64,000 nt of DNA from Ceratodon purpureus. Lineage: Eukaryota > Streptophyta > Bryopsida > Pseudoditrichales > Ditrichaceae. This document shows positions 14,401 through 24,900 of the stretch, one piece after another. Every line of letters begins with the position of its first letter. Position 1 is the stretch's first letter. The stretch spans positions 695,201-759,200 of the forward strand of contig CM026426.1 of the NCBI GenBank assembly GCA_014871385.1. Reading direction: 5' to 3'. The translations under genes were made by a program, and so were the position numbers. A model generated the notes under the pieces. The model searched no databases. It was not told where the DNA came from and saw only the letters and a list, made by a program, of their open reading frames with translations.

Positions 14401-14639
14401 GCAATCGCAAACTAGGAACAATATGTACAGAACAACGAAATTCTGAGAAGGTGGGAGATCTTACCAGCAGGCGCAAAACTAAAGCGCCGACGACGATGCC
14501 TCCTCTTCAAGACGTCCCCACCGCGCTCGATGAGGGGTGTTAATTCGAAGGTCCACCTTGGTGTCATCGCGCATTTAATTTTGCAATTGAGTGCACCCCA
14601 GATGTGACACTTTGGACATCTAAACACAAGGGAGGCCAT
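8483..14639 (-). CDS. MULE accessory protein: Cys-rich zinc fingers plus C-terminal Ulp1/C48 protease
   Basis: Six exons can be joined in frame: 14639-14465, 14411-14282, 13876-11992, 11904-11487, 11367-8801 and 8686-8483. All borders are GT-AG and the sum is 5379 nt, about 1792 aa. The N-terminus has Cys-pair motifs (RCPKCHIWG, CALCGADC) and a C2HC-like finger (FVCIHCGSNHFSN...H...C). The middle is long, charged and disordered. The C-terminal 200 residues form a Ulp1-like cysteine protease: NDHWSLLVF (His), IHFDSYKG (Asp), QQPGNYECGHH (Gln, Cys). Ulp1 enzymes remove SUMO/ubiquitin-like tags; Ulp1 domains are recurrent in plant MULEs. The last two borders are the least certain. It might instead be two genes, but the phases agree across every junction. 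The DNA-binding half could recognise the dispersed GTGACACT motif (inference). Confidence 0.78.
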
Positions 14640-14826
14640 AAATCCCCAGGATACAAAATACCCAACTGCAGAATACAAACCCCCTGAGACCTAGACTAAG
14701 AAAACAGCAGTGGTCACGATGATGCGCGACCGACATTGCGTATCTTGAATTCGCGAAACCAAACTTTCCGAAACACTGATTCCCAAAACCCTAAACCACT
14801 GTGCGAATGCGAAGAAGAACCTCCGA

Positions 14827-15069
14827 AGATGTTCGTCATCGTGACGTCACCTTCTTTTTTCCTGCGGTCAGTTTCTGGATGCTGCCGACGTGGCAGTGTC
14901 ACGCATCCGTAGTGTCACGCGAAATGTAGTGTCTCGCGGGGAGCACGACGTAGTGTTCCGTGACGCGAAGAAAATTACCCCGTCGCTGGATCGGGGGGAA
15001 AACGGTTCGCGCCACGTTGGCGGGCGGGAGGCGGGACCCGCCAACGCTACATGCGATTTAGCGTTCTCC
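14827..15069 (-). repeat. MULE right terminal inverted repeat (243 bp)
   Basis: Gap-free reverse complement of 972-1214 with one mismatch. It contains AGTGTCAC at 14895 and 14911. Confidence 0.95.
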
Positions 15070-15078
15070 GCAATCATT
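15070..15078. repeat. 9-bp target-site duplication, right copy (GCAATCATT)
   Basis: Exact repeat of 963-971 immediately outside the right TIR. Confidence 0.95.
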
Positions 15079-15290
15079 CCTTCTGCAAAGCCCATTGAAC
15101 AACATTCTAATCTACAAGGAACTGATCGTGTCTAAAACTAACACTCTGATCACTCCCCGGTAAGCTCATTACAGATAAAGAAAAAGCCATCCTAATCGTA
15201 ACTTCTCATCAGCAAGAGCTTTGATCGGATTGTTGAATCCTCTTCTTCCATGAACAAATGACTTGCACATGATGTGTAGATCGGCGTTGA

Positions 15291-16085
15291 TCAGGAAGTT
15301 GGTTCAGGTTGCTGAATCTTTTTATTCCTTCCCGGAGAGAGTTTTGCTCGGATGGAGGCAGGAACGTGTTCCCAGATGAGATGCCACCCGATGACGACGC
15401 CCATGAGCGTGAACGAGATCCCCACCGCAACCCAGATCTTGTCATCCAGCAGCAAGATGAAGATCACGACGATGATCAAGAGTAACTGGCACGGCAATCT
15501 GAACTTGGCGAATTCCATGAACCGGTAGTCGCCTGCGGCGCACACCATGAGATTGGTTTGATAGCTGTAGGGGAGAGTGAACCCGGCCGACGCGCCCAAC
15601 ATCACCACCACGCTCATGCGCGTCGGGCGCACAACGCCCAGTGCGTCGCCATCATGGCCATCCCGAGGACGAGCGCTAGCCACATGCGTGACTTCTTCAC
15701 TGGAGACGACTCCGGGACGCCGGTGATGAGACTGAAGGCTGCGTCGTTGCGGTGCCGGTGTTCGAAGTTGGAGCCCGTGTCGAGGGGGAGCACGTCTCCA
15801 GGTCGGAGCTTCACGTCGCGCACGTCGATCGAGAGGCGATCCCCCTAGTGGTGGATTGCGAAAGTGGGCATCGTACTTGTTGCGGAAGTGGGCTTCCCGG
15901 ACGGTTGAGCCAACTAAGGGACTCTCGGATGCGAGCGATGCCTTCACGAGCTGGCAGTAGAGAATGTCCGTGCGGAGCTTTGAGGTTTGTGCTCCAGTCC
16001 AGGAATTTTGAGCAGGAAGTGGACGCCAAACTCGCCGCCTGCGAACCAAACGATGTCTCCAACCTGCAACCATTTCAAGGCTCAG
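15291..16085 (-). pseudogene. SLC13/SAC1-type anion transporter, 3' part, frameshifted
   Basis: Reading the minus strand from 16085 gives pieces of one protein in three frames: VGDIVWFAGGEFGVHFLLK, then KLRTDILYCQLVKASLASES with VREAHFRNKYDA, then VRDVKLRPGDVLPLDTGSNF and a transmembrane start, then LGASAGFTLPYSYQTNLMV and two hydrophobic segments near the end. These are the RCK_C (TrkA-C) domains and final membrane helices of SLC13-type sodium/sulfate transporters (SAC1/SLT group). At least three frame changes (about 15.99, 15.84 and 15.64 kb) break it, and the N-terminal transporter half is not in the adjoining DNA. I treat it as a host pseudogene, although unspliced introns could explain some breaks. 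The MULE sits just beyond its 3' end. Confidence 0.7.
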
Positions 16086-16726
16086 ATGATTTCAGCAAAT
16101 CGTCGCGGAAAGATTGGCCTGAATCATGGCAGGAGTTCTTGCGATAGGATCAATCTTACCTTAACCATGGTGCAAAACTGGCTCGACTCTACACCCGCGC
16201 CTCCTCCTCGCACAAGCTCTCCACGACCAAAGCTATCCCGGCCGCGATCCCGCACTACCGTCAACCAAAGGAAATGATGGAGTGTCGCATGCAGAGTGGT
16301 AGTTCCGGAAGGTAAAAGCACAATTTCTACTTAAGATTCAGAGTAAGTGGCGCTTTGTCTCCTCAACGGATTCCGACGAGGAACCATCGAGTAAGACATC
16401 CATGCTCATTTGTAATATAGATTTTTTAAATACGGCGTAAAGGTTTGTCTCAAATGGAACTAGGAAAAAGTATTTTGAAGTGGACTGCCAAAGGGGTAAA
16501 AGGTCAGACCTCCGACAATTATGTGCAGCCATAAGAAAGCACGGCTAAACAAAGGCTTTCAAAATATTGGAGATGGGTCACAAAGCCGTAGCTGGAAGGA
16601 TAAATCAATTGTAAATCCCGGCTAAAGAAATTGTAATGGAAAAATCGGGAGATTTTGACGCAAATGTTCCGTAAACTAGGAAATTCCGCGGATCCCCCCA
16701 CTTTTCAAGGAAATATTTCTAGCAAG
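16086..16726. other. no gene seen
   Basis: Short frames only; no recognisable domain. Confidence 0.4.
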
Positions 16727-16754
16727 TTTTTTTTTTTTTTTTTTTTTTTTTTTT
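16727..16754. repeat. 28-base poly-T run
   Basis: Uninterrupted T tract. It could be the poly-A tail of a retroposed sequence lying to its right on the minus strand, but no matching element body was identified. Confidence 0.6.
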
Positions 16755-19310
16755 GAAGACAAGTAACACATTGTATTACTGCAAAAGAAGGGGTACAGCT
16801 GCCAAGGGACTCCAAGAGCCGTGGTCTTAAAGGGGTAAAGTAACACGAAGCAAAGTCAAAACTTAAATAAGAAAAACCTCATGAGGCCGGGTAGCCACTC
16901 AGGTAACAGTAAGATCCGTGCGGGGAGCCCAAGAAATGGGCAGAGAACATTCACTGTGCGTCGAATCAAAAAAGGCCCCCGGGTTGGTAGCAAGGGATCA
17001 AGATGAGAGCTGAGTTGAGCTCCGTGAAACCTGGTGAGGGCGCTCGGAAGTTAGCCGCTGGGGCGAAAGGCTGCAGCCAGAGAGTGTTGCTGGCCTCCCT
17101 TGGAAACCCTCGCGCCTTATCTTCCCCAGTGTGAGTAAACGGTTGAGAGGCTTAGTGTGTTGGAGGGGTTAGGTGCGTCGCTGGTAGAGACTAGGAGTTG
17201 CAAACGGTTGCACGAGTATGAGGGAGAGTCAGAACTATGTTATCTGAATGAGCTGAACATGTGTTGGAAGTTGCTGTCCCCTCCCTCCCCTCGTAGTATA
17301 CCTTTGCTTCACACTTCTCTTGATCTCGAAGGCACACCTGGTGGGAGAGTTATGCCTCTGTGATACCAGTTCACACAACTTCTGAGCTGCTCGACCCAAG
17401 ACCACCATTCACCGCATAATAGCTCACATCTTCACACCGAGGCCTTGTTGGCTTCATGCCATCCTTTGTATTCTCTTAGTCAGCCCCCTTCCTCTTAATA
17501 GCATAGTGAACAGAGCTCTTCGTAACAACATTCAGACGCTTCCTTTCAGTGCCTGCTCACGGCCGGCTTCTCAGCACCCGCACCATCACTTCCATCCTGC
17601 AGTCACTAGATCACCGCCGAAACGTCACACAACGCTGGTAGTTGCAACTCCCTTGAGATCCGCTTTTTGTGGATCCACACACAGCGGCCTTATCTTCACC
17701 GATAACTCAAGCAGCTGCAGACATTCACACATTGACGTACCTGCTCAACCGTTCGCTCACCTGCGCTGCACCGCTTGTCCATCTACAAGTTTGCTGCACT
17801 GCTCGCCCATCTCTATCATCAAACTGCAGCTGAGTGAAGTCGTCTTCACAGATAGCGAACGACCTCGACCATCACCATCAGCCTGTGCCAACATAAAGTC
17901 ACATCCACCCCGCACCTGGCAACATGCACAAATAACCCGAGGTAAGTATATTAAAACTCCCCTCCCTTCCAATAACTGTGCATCTGATTACACATTGGGT
18001 TGCTGGTACAGGACAACTAGCAACATATCTCAGTCACATAATTCGAAGCAGTGGATCAAGTACCAGCGAGCCATCAGACCGCAGTACAGATTGTCAAGGG
18101 AAAATGGCTCACCAAGCTGCCGAAGTTTGCTGCCCTTGCGACTAATTCTGCAGCCTGGAGCAGCTCGCCCGGAGAGACCTAGCCTCGACAGTAGCCGTCT
18201 ATCACCTGCGAGCTCAGGCCCTCAGCACCATTGCTGGTCGAAGCAGAAGATACACGCCGAAGAGCTCCTACCTGCACACAACAGCGGACAGGTAAGATTT
18301 CACTACCCATCTCAATTTCGAAAATTCAATTCTAAAACACATAATACATTAGACAATGCAGATTACTGTGTGTTTCAATCACATGTCTCAGAACTCTTAG
18401 AAAGTAACTCAGCTAGACACACACATTCTGCAGATTTAGATTTGAACACTCCCCCACACCGCAATTTTGCTCACTTGCTTAACACAATCTCCACAAAAAC
18501 ATATCACATAAACACAGTAACATCAGAAATAAAACTCTTTCGATTAAAACACAATCTGCACAGGAAAGGGAAGGGTTGGGAGGGCTGGGGTTTGCTTTTT
18601 ACCTGTCTCGCAGAGCCAGGGCCATTCTTTGCCGTCTCTCATTGCCGCTCTGCAACTGAGAAACGAGGCTCCACCGCTGCTCACAGTCGCCCAATTCTCC
18701 TCGACACCCCGCTCAATTCTCCTCGACACACCGCTACACCATTCCGCAGAAGTAACGGCAACATTTGAAGTAGCAAAGAAGGCAGCCCGTTGGAGCAGCA
18801 GCAACAACACTGCTTCCGATCGCATCAGCAGAGACAGCGCGCCCCTGCCCTACTCATCATAGCATCTACTTGCCACCAATCGAAGCCCCACAGCACAGAA
18901 AACCGAAGGTGTTCAACGGCGACATATCTGCAAAATTCCAAGTCTGCTGAGCCGAAGCCTGTTACATCGCCACCAAGCCTACGGCACCAAAAATTGATAT
19001 GTTTGCACCAAGACCCACAACAACCTAGAGAAGAATCGAAGCGGCGCATGCAAATTGAAGGTGTAACTCATCGAGGAGAAGTCTTCCCTGGAGCAGCTTG
19101 CTGTGGAATTATCGCCCACACGCCCGCCCACACACAGGGACCCGCCACAATTCGAAACCCTCGGAAGAAGTCTCACAGGAAACTCGTTTATTTGGGTGGA
19201 AGTACACTAGAGGTAGTGCAGTTTTGGCAAAACTCCACTGTACCATTGGGACCTTTTAGTACTAAAGTGTACAATAAGTACTCTAACTTACTCAATCTGA
19301 GCCGTTGAAA
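16755..19310. other. unassigned region with splice-like signals on +
   Basis: Long open frames (17506-18768 and 18790-19308, +) are His/Ser/Pro-rich and look non-coding in composition. Clear donor-like GTAAGT/GTAAGA sites follow GAG at 17941 and CAG at 18291, with acceptor-like tracts ending near 18010 and 18619, so a spliced transcript on + is possible. No protein domain was recognised. It may be the 5' part of an old retroelement or a non-coding gene. Confidence 0.25.
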
Positions 19311-21550
19311 TTCCTTGAAAGAAGCGGGGTTAGGCGATTGGAATCAGCCAATCAGGATAGTCTATTCTGACAGTAGGGATTCGCTTTGATTTAGATCCAT
19401 ATGGGCCAGCACATCTCGACATGACATGTGGTGAAATTCAAACACATGGAGTGGCGGGAGTTGATGTCCAACCTTGGTGGCTGGATCTGCGATTCATTGA
19501 GGCACTTAGCATCCTAGCCTTTCCAGACAGGGTTTCCAAGATTGGTGATTTGATTACAATCACCCTTCTAATGTGCAATCATCCTGCTCCTGAAAATTGT
19601 ATATTTGTTAAAGGTCTCAAAGTTATGGACTTGTCTCCACTTCAGGTTTTTTTTAGATGAACTTGGGATGAAGTCTAATTCAGTCAAGTGATTGGTTGTT
19701 TGAAGCATTCCAAAATATCATGCAAGCTTTTGAAATTAAATTATAGCATGGCCCTAATAAGATTTTCTTTTTAATACGTTGTTATAATAAAAATTCTTTA
19801 AAGAAAACCATAAATATCGATTATTTATACACTTGTTTTTTTGGAATTGTATATGGTTCCTAATTTTGTATCTTGAAAATAAACCTCCGTACTTTGAATT
19901 GAGAGTTCTTCCTAGAATTCATCATTTTATAAAAGAAAACATGAGAAGTTGAGCTATTAGCATGGTGGAAAAAGGAGAATGCAAGAAAATACTCTATATA
20001 GCATGTTTATTTTTTCGTCTTTTATTTTTTTTGGGGTATAGCCTTTTGAAGTTGTTTTAATATTAATATAAAAATTAAAATTAAAATATGGACATCATTT
20101 CCTCCCCCCCCCCCCCCCCCCCCCTCCTAAAATAACATTTTAAATATTAAGATTAAAGAAAGAAAAAATTAATGGAAAAAAAAAAAAAAAAAGAGGAAAA
20201 TAAAAATAATGAAAGGACAAATAAAATAGAAACAGATTTGAAATACGGTAATAAAAGAAGGAAGAAAAATAAGTTAAATGAAAAAAAATAGAAGAAAAAA
20301 ATAACAATAATAGAAGGACTAGAAAAAGAGAGTAATATGAAATATGGTAATAAAAGAACAAAGAGGAAAAAATTTAAAAAGAGAAGAAAAAATTAAATAA
20401 AATAGAAGGGTGAGAAAAAGGTTGCGAATATGAATACTCTACTATAAGAGGGAATGAAAATAAATAAAAGTAGGACACTGAAAGAGGTCTACAAAAGAAA
20501 GGAATGAAATATTAAAATAAAAGAAGGTGGAAAAAGAAAAAAAAGGAAAAAAGAAAAAAAGGAGGACTTATGAAGAAAAAAGGAAAAGAAAAAAATTAAA
20601 GATGGTCAAAAAGAAAGAGAAAAAGAGTTTAATTAAATTATAAAAAAAAATAAAAAAATAGTTGAAGGATGAAGGAACACTCTACTCAAGTGTGATGTAA
20701 TAGAGCGATGAAAGTGAATTCATCAGATTTATGGGTGCTAATGGATTTTTAAGATAGCAATTTGAAAATAGAATATTCTAAAATGTAGTTAGATTTGTTT
20801 ATATGTAATTTTTTCTTAAAATAAGGCATGAGACATTAGAAATTAGTATGATGGAAAAAGTATAGCTGCAAAATCAACATATGAGATAGTTAATATATTC
20901 ATTTAACATGTACAACTACTTTAAGATATTTTATTGATAGAGAAATCAATTTAAAAAATAAATGAATGAACGTCATTTTGTGCGCTTCTTCTTAAGAGTT
21001 GATATGATATATTAAAAAAGAAGAAAGCAAAGAATAATAGATCAATATTATTAGAAAAAATAATAGATGAAGATTATTTCTTCCCCCCTTTAAATAAAAT
21101 ACGAAACATTAAAAGCGGGAAGAAGTGGTGAAAGAATTGAGAAGGACACTTTTCCAAAGACGAAAGAACAAGATATTGTAGAGATTGCTTTATATATGTT
21201 GTTCATTTAAAAAAATAAAAAATAAAAAAAATAAAAAAATAAAAAAACGAGATCTATTTTAAGTTTATTTGATAATAGGAAATTAAAAAAAAAAAAAAAC
21301 AATAGACAAAAATCATTGTCTTCCCCACTTTAAATAAAATATAAAGTATAGTACTTATCGTATGTTGGATGAAGACACCAACATATGTGTTTTTTTTTTT
21401 TTTTTTTTTATTCTGGAAAAAATTAGAAAACAGAAATCAGAAATTAGGTATAAGGAAAATACAAGCAATTACTTTATACATATATTTCTTTTTTTTTGAT
21501 TTTTTAATTTTTTAATTTCATATAGGTGTATTTTAAGTGTTTTTCAAGTG
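19311..21550. other. AT-rich and polypurine non-coding DNA with a 21-base C run
   Basis: Very AT-rich; about 20140-20650 is nearly pure A/G on the plus strand. A run of 21 C lies at 20104-20124 and long A or T runs occur near 21.2-21.5 kb. Its Phe-rich minus-strand frame is a composition artefact. No gene seen. Confidence 0.6.
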
Positions 21551-21968
21551 TCAATTAATGTTGAAGTCGGCTTACACTGAAGGTGACGGCGGGAAGTAAT
21601 GCTGAGGGTTTAGTGACTGGTGATCACTAGTTAGGAGTGAGGAGAGTGTGGGCATGACCGGTGACCGCCGGTGACCGCTGTGAAGGAGTGACGGCATGAC
21701 TGGTGGTCGGGGGTGAGCTTCGTCTCGCACCTCTGTCGGGGGTCCAAGGTAGTGAGCTTTGTGTGTAGCCGAAGCTGCGACTGCGAGAGGAGATGCTGGA
21801 GCAATGGTTTTGTAGACTTTAGGTGCGTCTGTTGTGGGTTTAGGGGGGGGCGATGGTGAGCTCGGATTGTGGGGTTTAGGGTGTAGAGTTTTCTTTTGGT
21901 TCTTTTGGAGCGGTGAAGGTAGCATTGGTGGCTGTAGTTGGTGTTTCTGTGGAGGGGTGAGGCGCAGC

Positions 21969-24900
21969 ATGGAGCGAAGTACTGGTGCACGCTCCGGGGA
22001 CACATCCAGCGCGAGGAAGGGGAGAGTAGTGGCGGCGCGAGAGAGGAGGAGTCGCGGTGCGGGGAGTGATGAGGAAGACGCTGGGGGGGAGGGTCCGCGG
22101 AAGAAGGCGCGGGCGTCGTCAGGCAAAGGAGGGCGGACTGGTGAAGAGCCAGCGAGGAGGGAATTGCGGACGAAGGCGGCAGCAGGAGGAACCAGAGGTC
22201 GCAGTCGTGGCCGGGACGAGGTGGAGGGAGGAGTTGCAAAGGACGTGCCGAGGAGGACTTCAGGCGCAACGCGAGGAGCAGATACCCCCCAAGACGATTT
22301 GGAGGAAGAAGCTGCTGCGGGTTCGAAGTCCACAGCGAAGAAGAAAGGGAAGGGGACTGTGAGGTCTGAGAAGGCCTTCACTTGTGTAGAAGACGTCGAC
22401 GACGAGATTTCGAGGCTGAAGAAGCCTCTGCGGGAATTGAAGAAGGCGGATTTCCAGGCTGAGTATGGACTCCCCAACGAGGGGGAGAACCCCCACCACT
22501 TCCGAAGAGGCACGGTCTCTTCCGACACTGTGCGCAAGTTGTTTGGTAAGCCCTACGGAGATGGTGGTCGGAGCGGGTTCTACTGGCAGGGTTGCAAAGT
22601 CCAGGATGTTGTGGACAGGGTGAAGTACCTACATCCCATTCTGTATCAACATGGGGAGGAGGAGAATCCAAACCTGATCACCGTGAGGTTCGCCGAAGGG
22701 ATAGCATTAGAGTACGAAGAAGGTGGTGGACGAGTGAATTGGTGTGCGTTTGGGGAGGAGACAAACAAGAGACAGAGGAGCCGGTACACCATGGACAGGG
22801 GAAAGCTCGAGGAGCTGAGGAAGTCAATTGCGGAGTCCAAGTGCGTGGAGGGGAAGAGAAAGGTCGACGTCCGGGGTAAGGAGTGGCGTGGCATTAAGAT
22901 AGAACCAGGCTGGGAAGGAAGGGTCGAGCAAGGGGATGCTGTGAGGGTGGGGGGTCGTGGGCCACCGGGAGATTCGAAGGGTGGACTTGAGTCCGCCATG
23001 GCCTCGGGTGTGTGCCTGCAGGAGGATACGGGTTTGCGAGGACAGAGCAGTGGTAGGTTGGCGAAGGGGGAAGTGGAGGAGCGGCTACGAGACGTGGAGG
23101 GTTTACAGCAAGCTGTCTACTTGGAGCAGAAGCATAAGCGGGAGCTGAAGAAGGAGGCAAGTCAACGGCTTGACGGCGCCATTTGGAAGAGCAAGCAAAG
23201 TGAATGGGGCATGGGCACATTGAGGAAACAAGAGGAGCAGAAGACGGCGCTAATTAGAGCGATGGAAGAGGAAGGGGCCGATGTGTACAAAGAGAAGATC
23301 AAGATGGAGGGAATTCAGGAGCAGTTGGCAGAGGAGGAGGTCAAGGTCGCGGCCGCTAAGAGGGAGCTAGAGAGTGCCGAAGCTGAGATCCAGGCATTGA
23401 ACCGTGAATTGGAGTCGAGCCAATCGCAACTTGATGCCCTTGCAGCCGAGAAGTTTCAGTTGAAGCAAGGGAGGAGTACTCTGAAATTTACTCCAAGTCC
23501 ACTGGTGTATGCGCCTGCGGTGTCAATTCTTTCCGGGTGTGATTTTGAAGATGAGACCGGGTTCATCAGGATTACCCCTTGCTGCTTGTGTTCCTTCCCA
23601 TTCCCGCAGAATGACATGGTTGTATCCTCCTGTAGACACTTATATCATCCTTTCTGTGCTTCAGTAGTCTTTGTGCGTAGCTGCAAGTGCGTGGCAATAG
23701 GGTGCGGGGAGATTTGTCACCCGGAATGGTACCGGAGTTTTGGTTGGGGAGAGCCACCTGCGGATTTGGTGGAGACGGCTAGGATGCTTGGAGTAGCCGA
23801 AGAAAGGAGGAGGCTGATGAAGGAAAGGACAGAGCAGGCTATGGCGAATGTGCCATCCGATGGTAAGTTAATTTACATTTAATTTTCAGCATTCTGGATA
23901 TGTGGTTTAGAGTGTTGAGTCATTGTTGTGCTCTGTAGGAATTTGAGTGTTTATGTACTTTGGAGTCCTAGAATGTAGTATGCGGTTGTTCCAGTTTAGG
24001 TGAGTTCTAGAAGTTTGTTAAAGGAATAGCCAGTATATTGTTGGATCGTAAGGTTGTACACTATGTCTTTGGTGTGGTTGCTAGCATTGTGATGATTGCG
24101 ATCTTTGTGCCGGATTAGACTTGCACAGTGGATATGAAGTCCAATTTCACTAACAGCATATGTCTGAAGATGTATCTTACTGTCGAAGTCTGAAGTCAAT
24201 ATGTGTACAAGAAGTCCCGTCACTGAATTCTATACATTATTGTGTATTGCATGGTACTTGGTGATTTTTGTTAGTTGCTGGAGATGTCATATTTGTATAG
24301 TAGTGTCAAAGTCTAAATCCAGTACGTGTACAAGTTGTTTGCTTCACTGAGGTCGGTACATTATTGTGTATTGCATGGTACTTGTTGATTTTTGTTAGTT
24401 GCTGGAGATGTCATATTTGTATAGTAGTGTCAAAGTCTAAATCCAGTACGTGTACAAGTTGTTTGCTTTACTGAGGTCGGTACATTATTGTGTATTGCAT
24501 GGTACTTGTTGATTTTTGTTAGGTGCAGGAAATGTCATATTTGTATATTAGGCCTAATCTTCAGGTACATGCGGCTACTTAGAGCAAGTATTTTATGTAC
24601 TCCATGTGACATAGTGCTTGAAATGTACTTACGGTTTAGGGTGCGCAGACAACATTGTACTTGACGGAGCTACTACAGGTATTTCTTGTCTTTATTTTAT
24701 TTGGTACTAGAAGTCCTACATGGTAAACACAGAGTGAGAACAAGTCGTAGAGTACATTTAGGATTGCGAACTTGTACAAATGGTCCACTAGTTCAAACAG
24801 AATAGGTAGTGATAGTACTGGTTCATTTGTGCTAGTTGATTGCAACTACATTCGGTACCATGTGTTTAGACTCTAACGGGATGTTTGGTGGCAGGTTCTA

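Larger units (their letters stand above)
1123..14918. repeat. dispersed GTGACACT/AGTGTCAC 8-mer, at least 33 copies inside the MULE
   Basis: Start positions read by eye: 1123, 1139, 2537, 2619, 2955, 3853, 4169, 4206, 4787, 4809, 5119, 5184, 6053, 6381, 7817, 7946, 7995, 8342, 8972, 10212, 10497, 10607, 10696, 11090, 11880, 11918, 12490, 12662, 13328, 13688, 14604, 14895, 14911. They lie in both orientations, in TIRs, introns, intergenic DNA and coding exons. An 8-mer on two strands should occur about 0.4 times in 14 kb. In the remaining 49 kb I noticed only one exact copy (56048). Likely binding sites for an element-encoded protein (inference). Confidence 0.85.
972..15069. mobile_element. 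near-intact Mutator-like DNA transposon (MULE), 14,098 bp
   Basis: Both ends are defined: 243-bp terminal inverted repeats (972-1214 and 14827-15069) starting GGAGAACGCTAAATCGCATG and a perfect 9-bp target duplication outside them. Inside are two divergently placed, convergently transcribed genes: a MULE transposase with all DDE motifs and a SWIM finger on +, and a long zinc-finger/Ulp1-protease gene on -. Both read open through every proposed exon, and the TIRs differ at a single base (996/15045), so the insertion looks recent and possibly autonomous. MULEs carrying Ulp1-like proteases are known in plants (Kaonashi-type). The element lies about 0.2 kb from the 3' end of a decayed SLC13-type gene. 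The 8-mer GTGACACT is repeated throughout it. Confidence 0.95.

Noticed and set aside
16727..16754. Poly-T run as the tail of a minus-strand LINE
   Set aside because: No RT or LINE text follows it to the right, so the tail is unassigned.
20140..20361. Phe-rich minus-strand frame resembling a membrane protein
   Set aside because: Mirror of an A/G-only tract; simple-sequence artefact.
21572..22537. 321-codon minus-strand Ser/Pro frame
   Set aside because: Antisense shadow of the coiled-coil gene's basic N-terminus.
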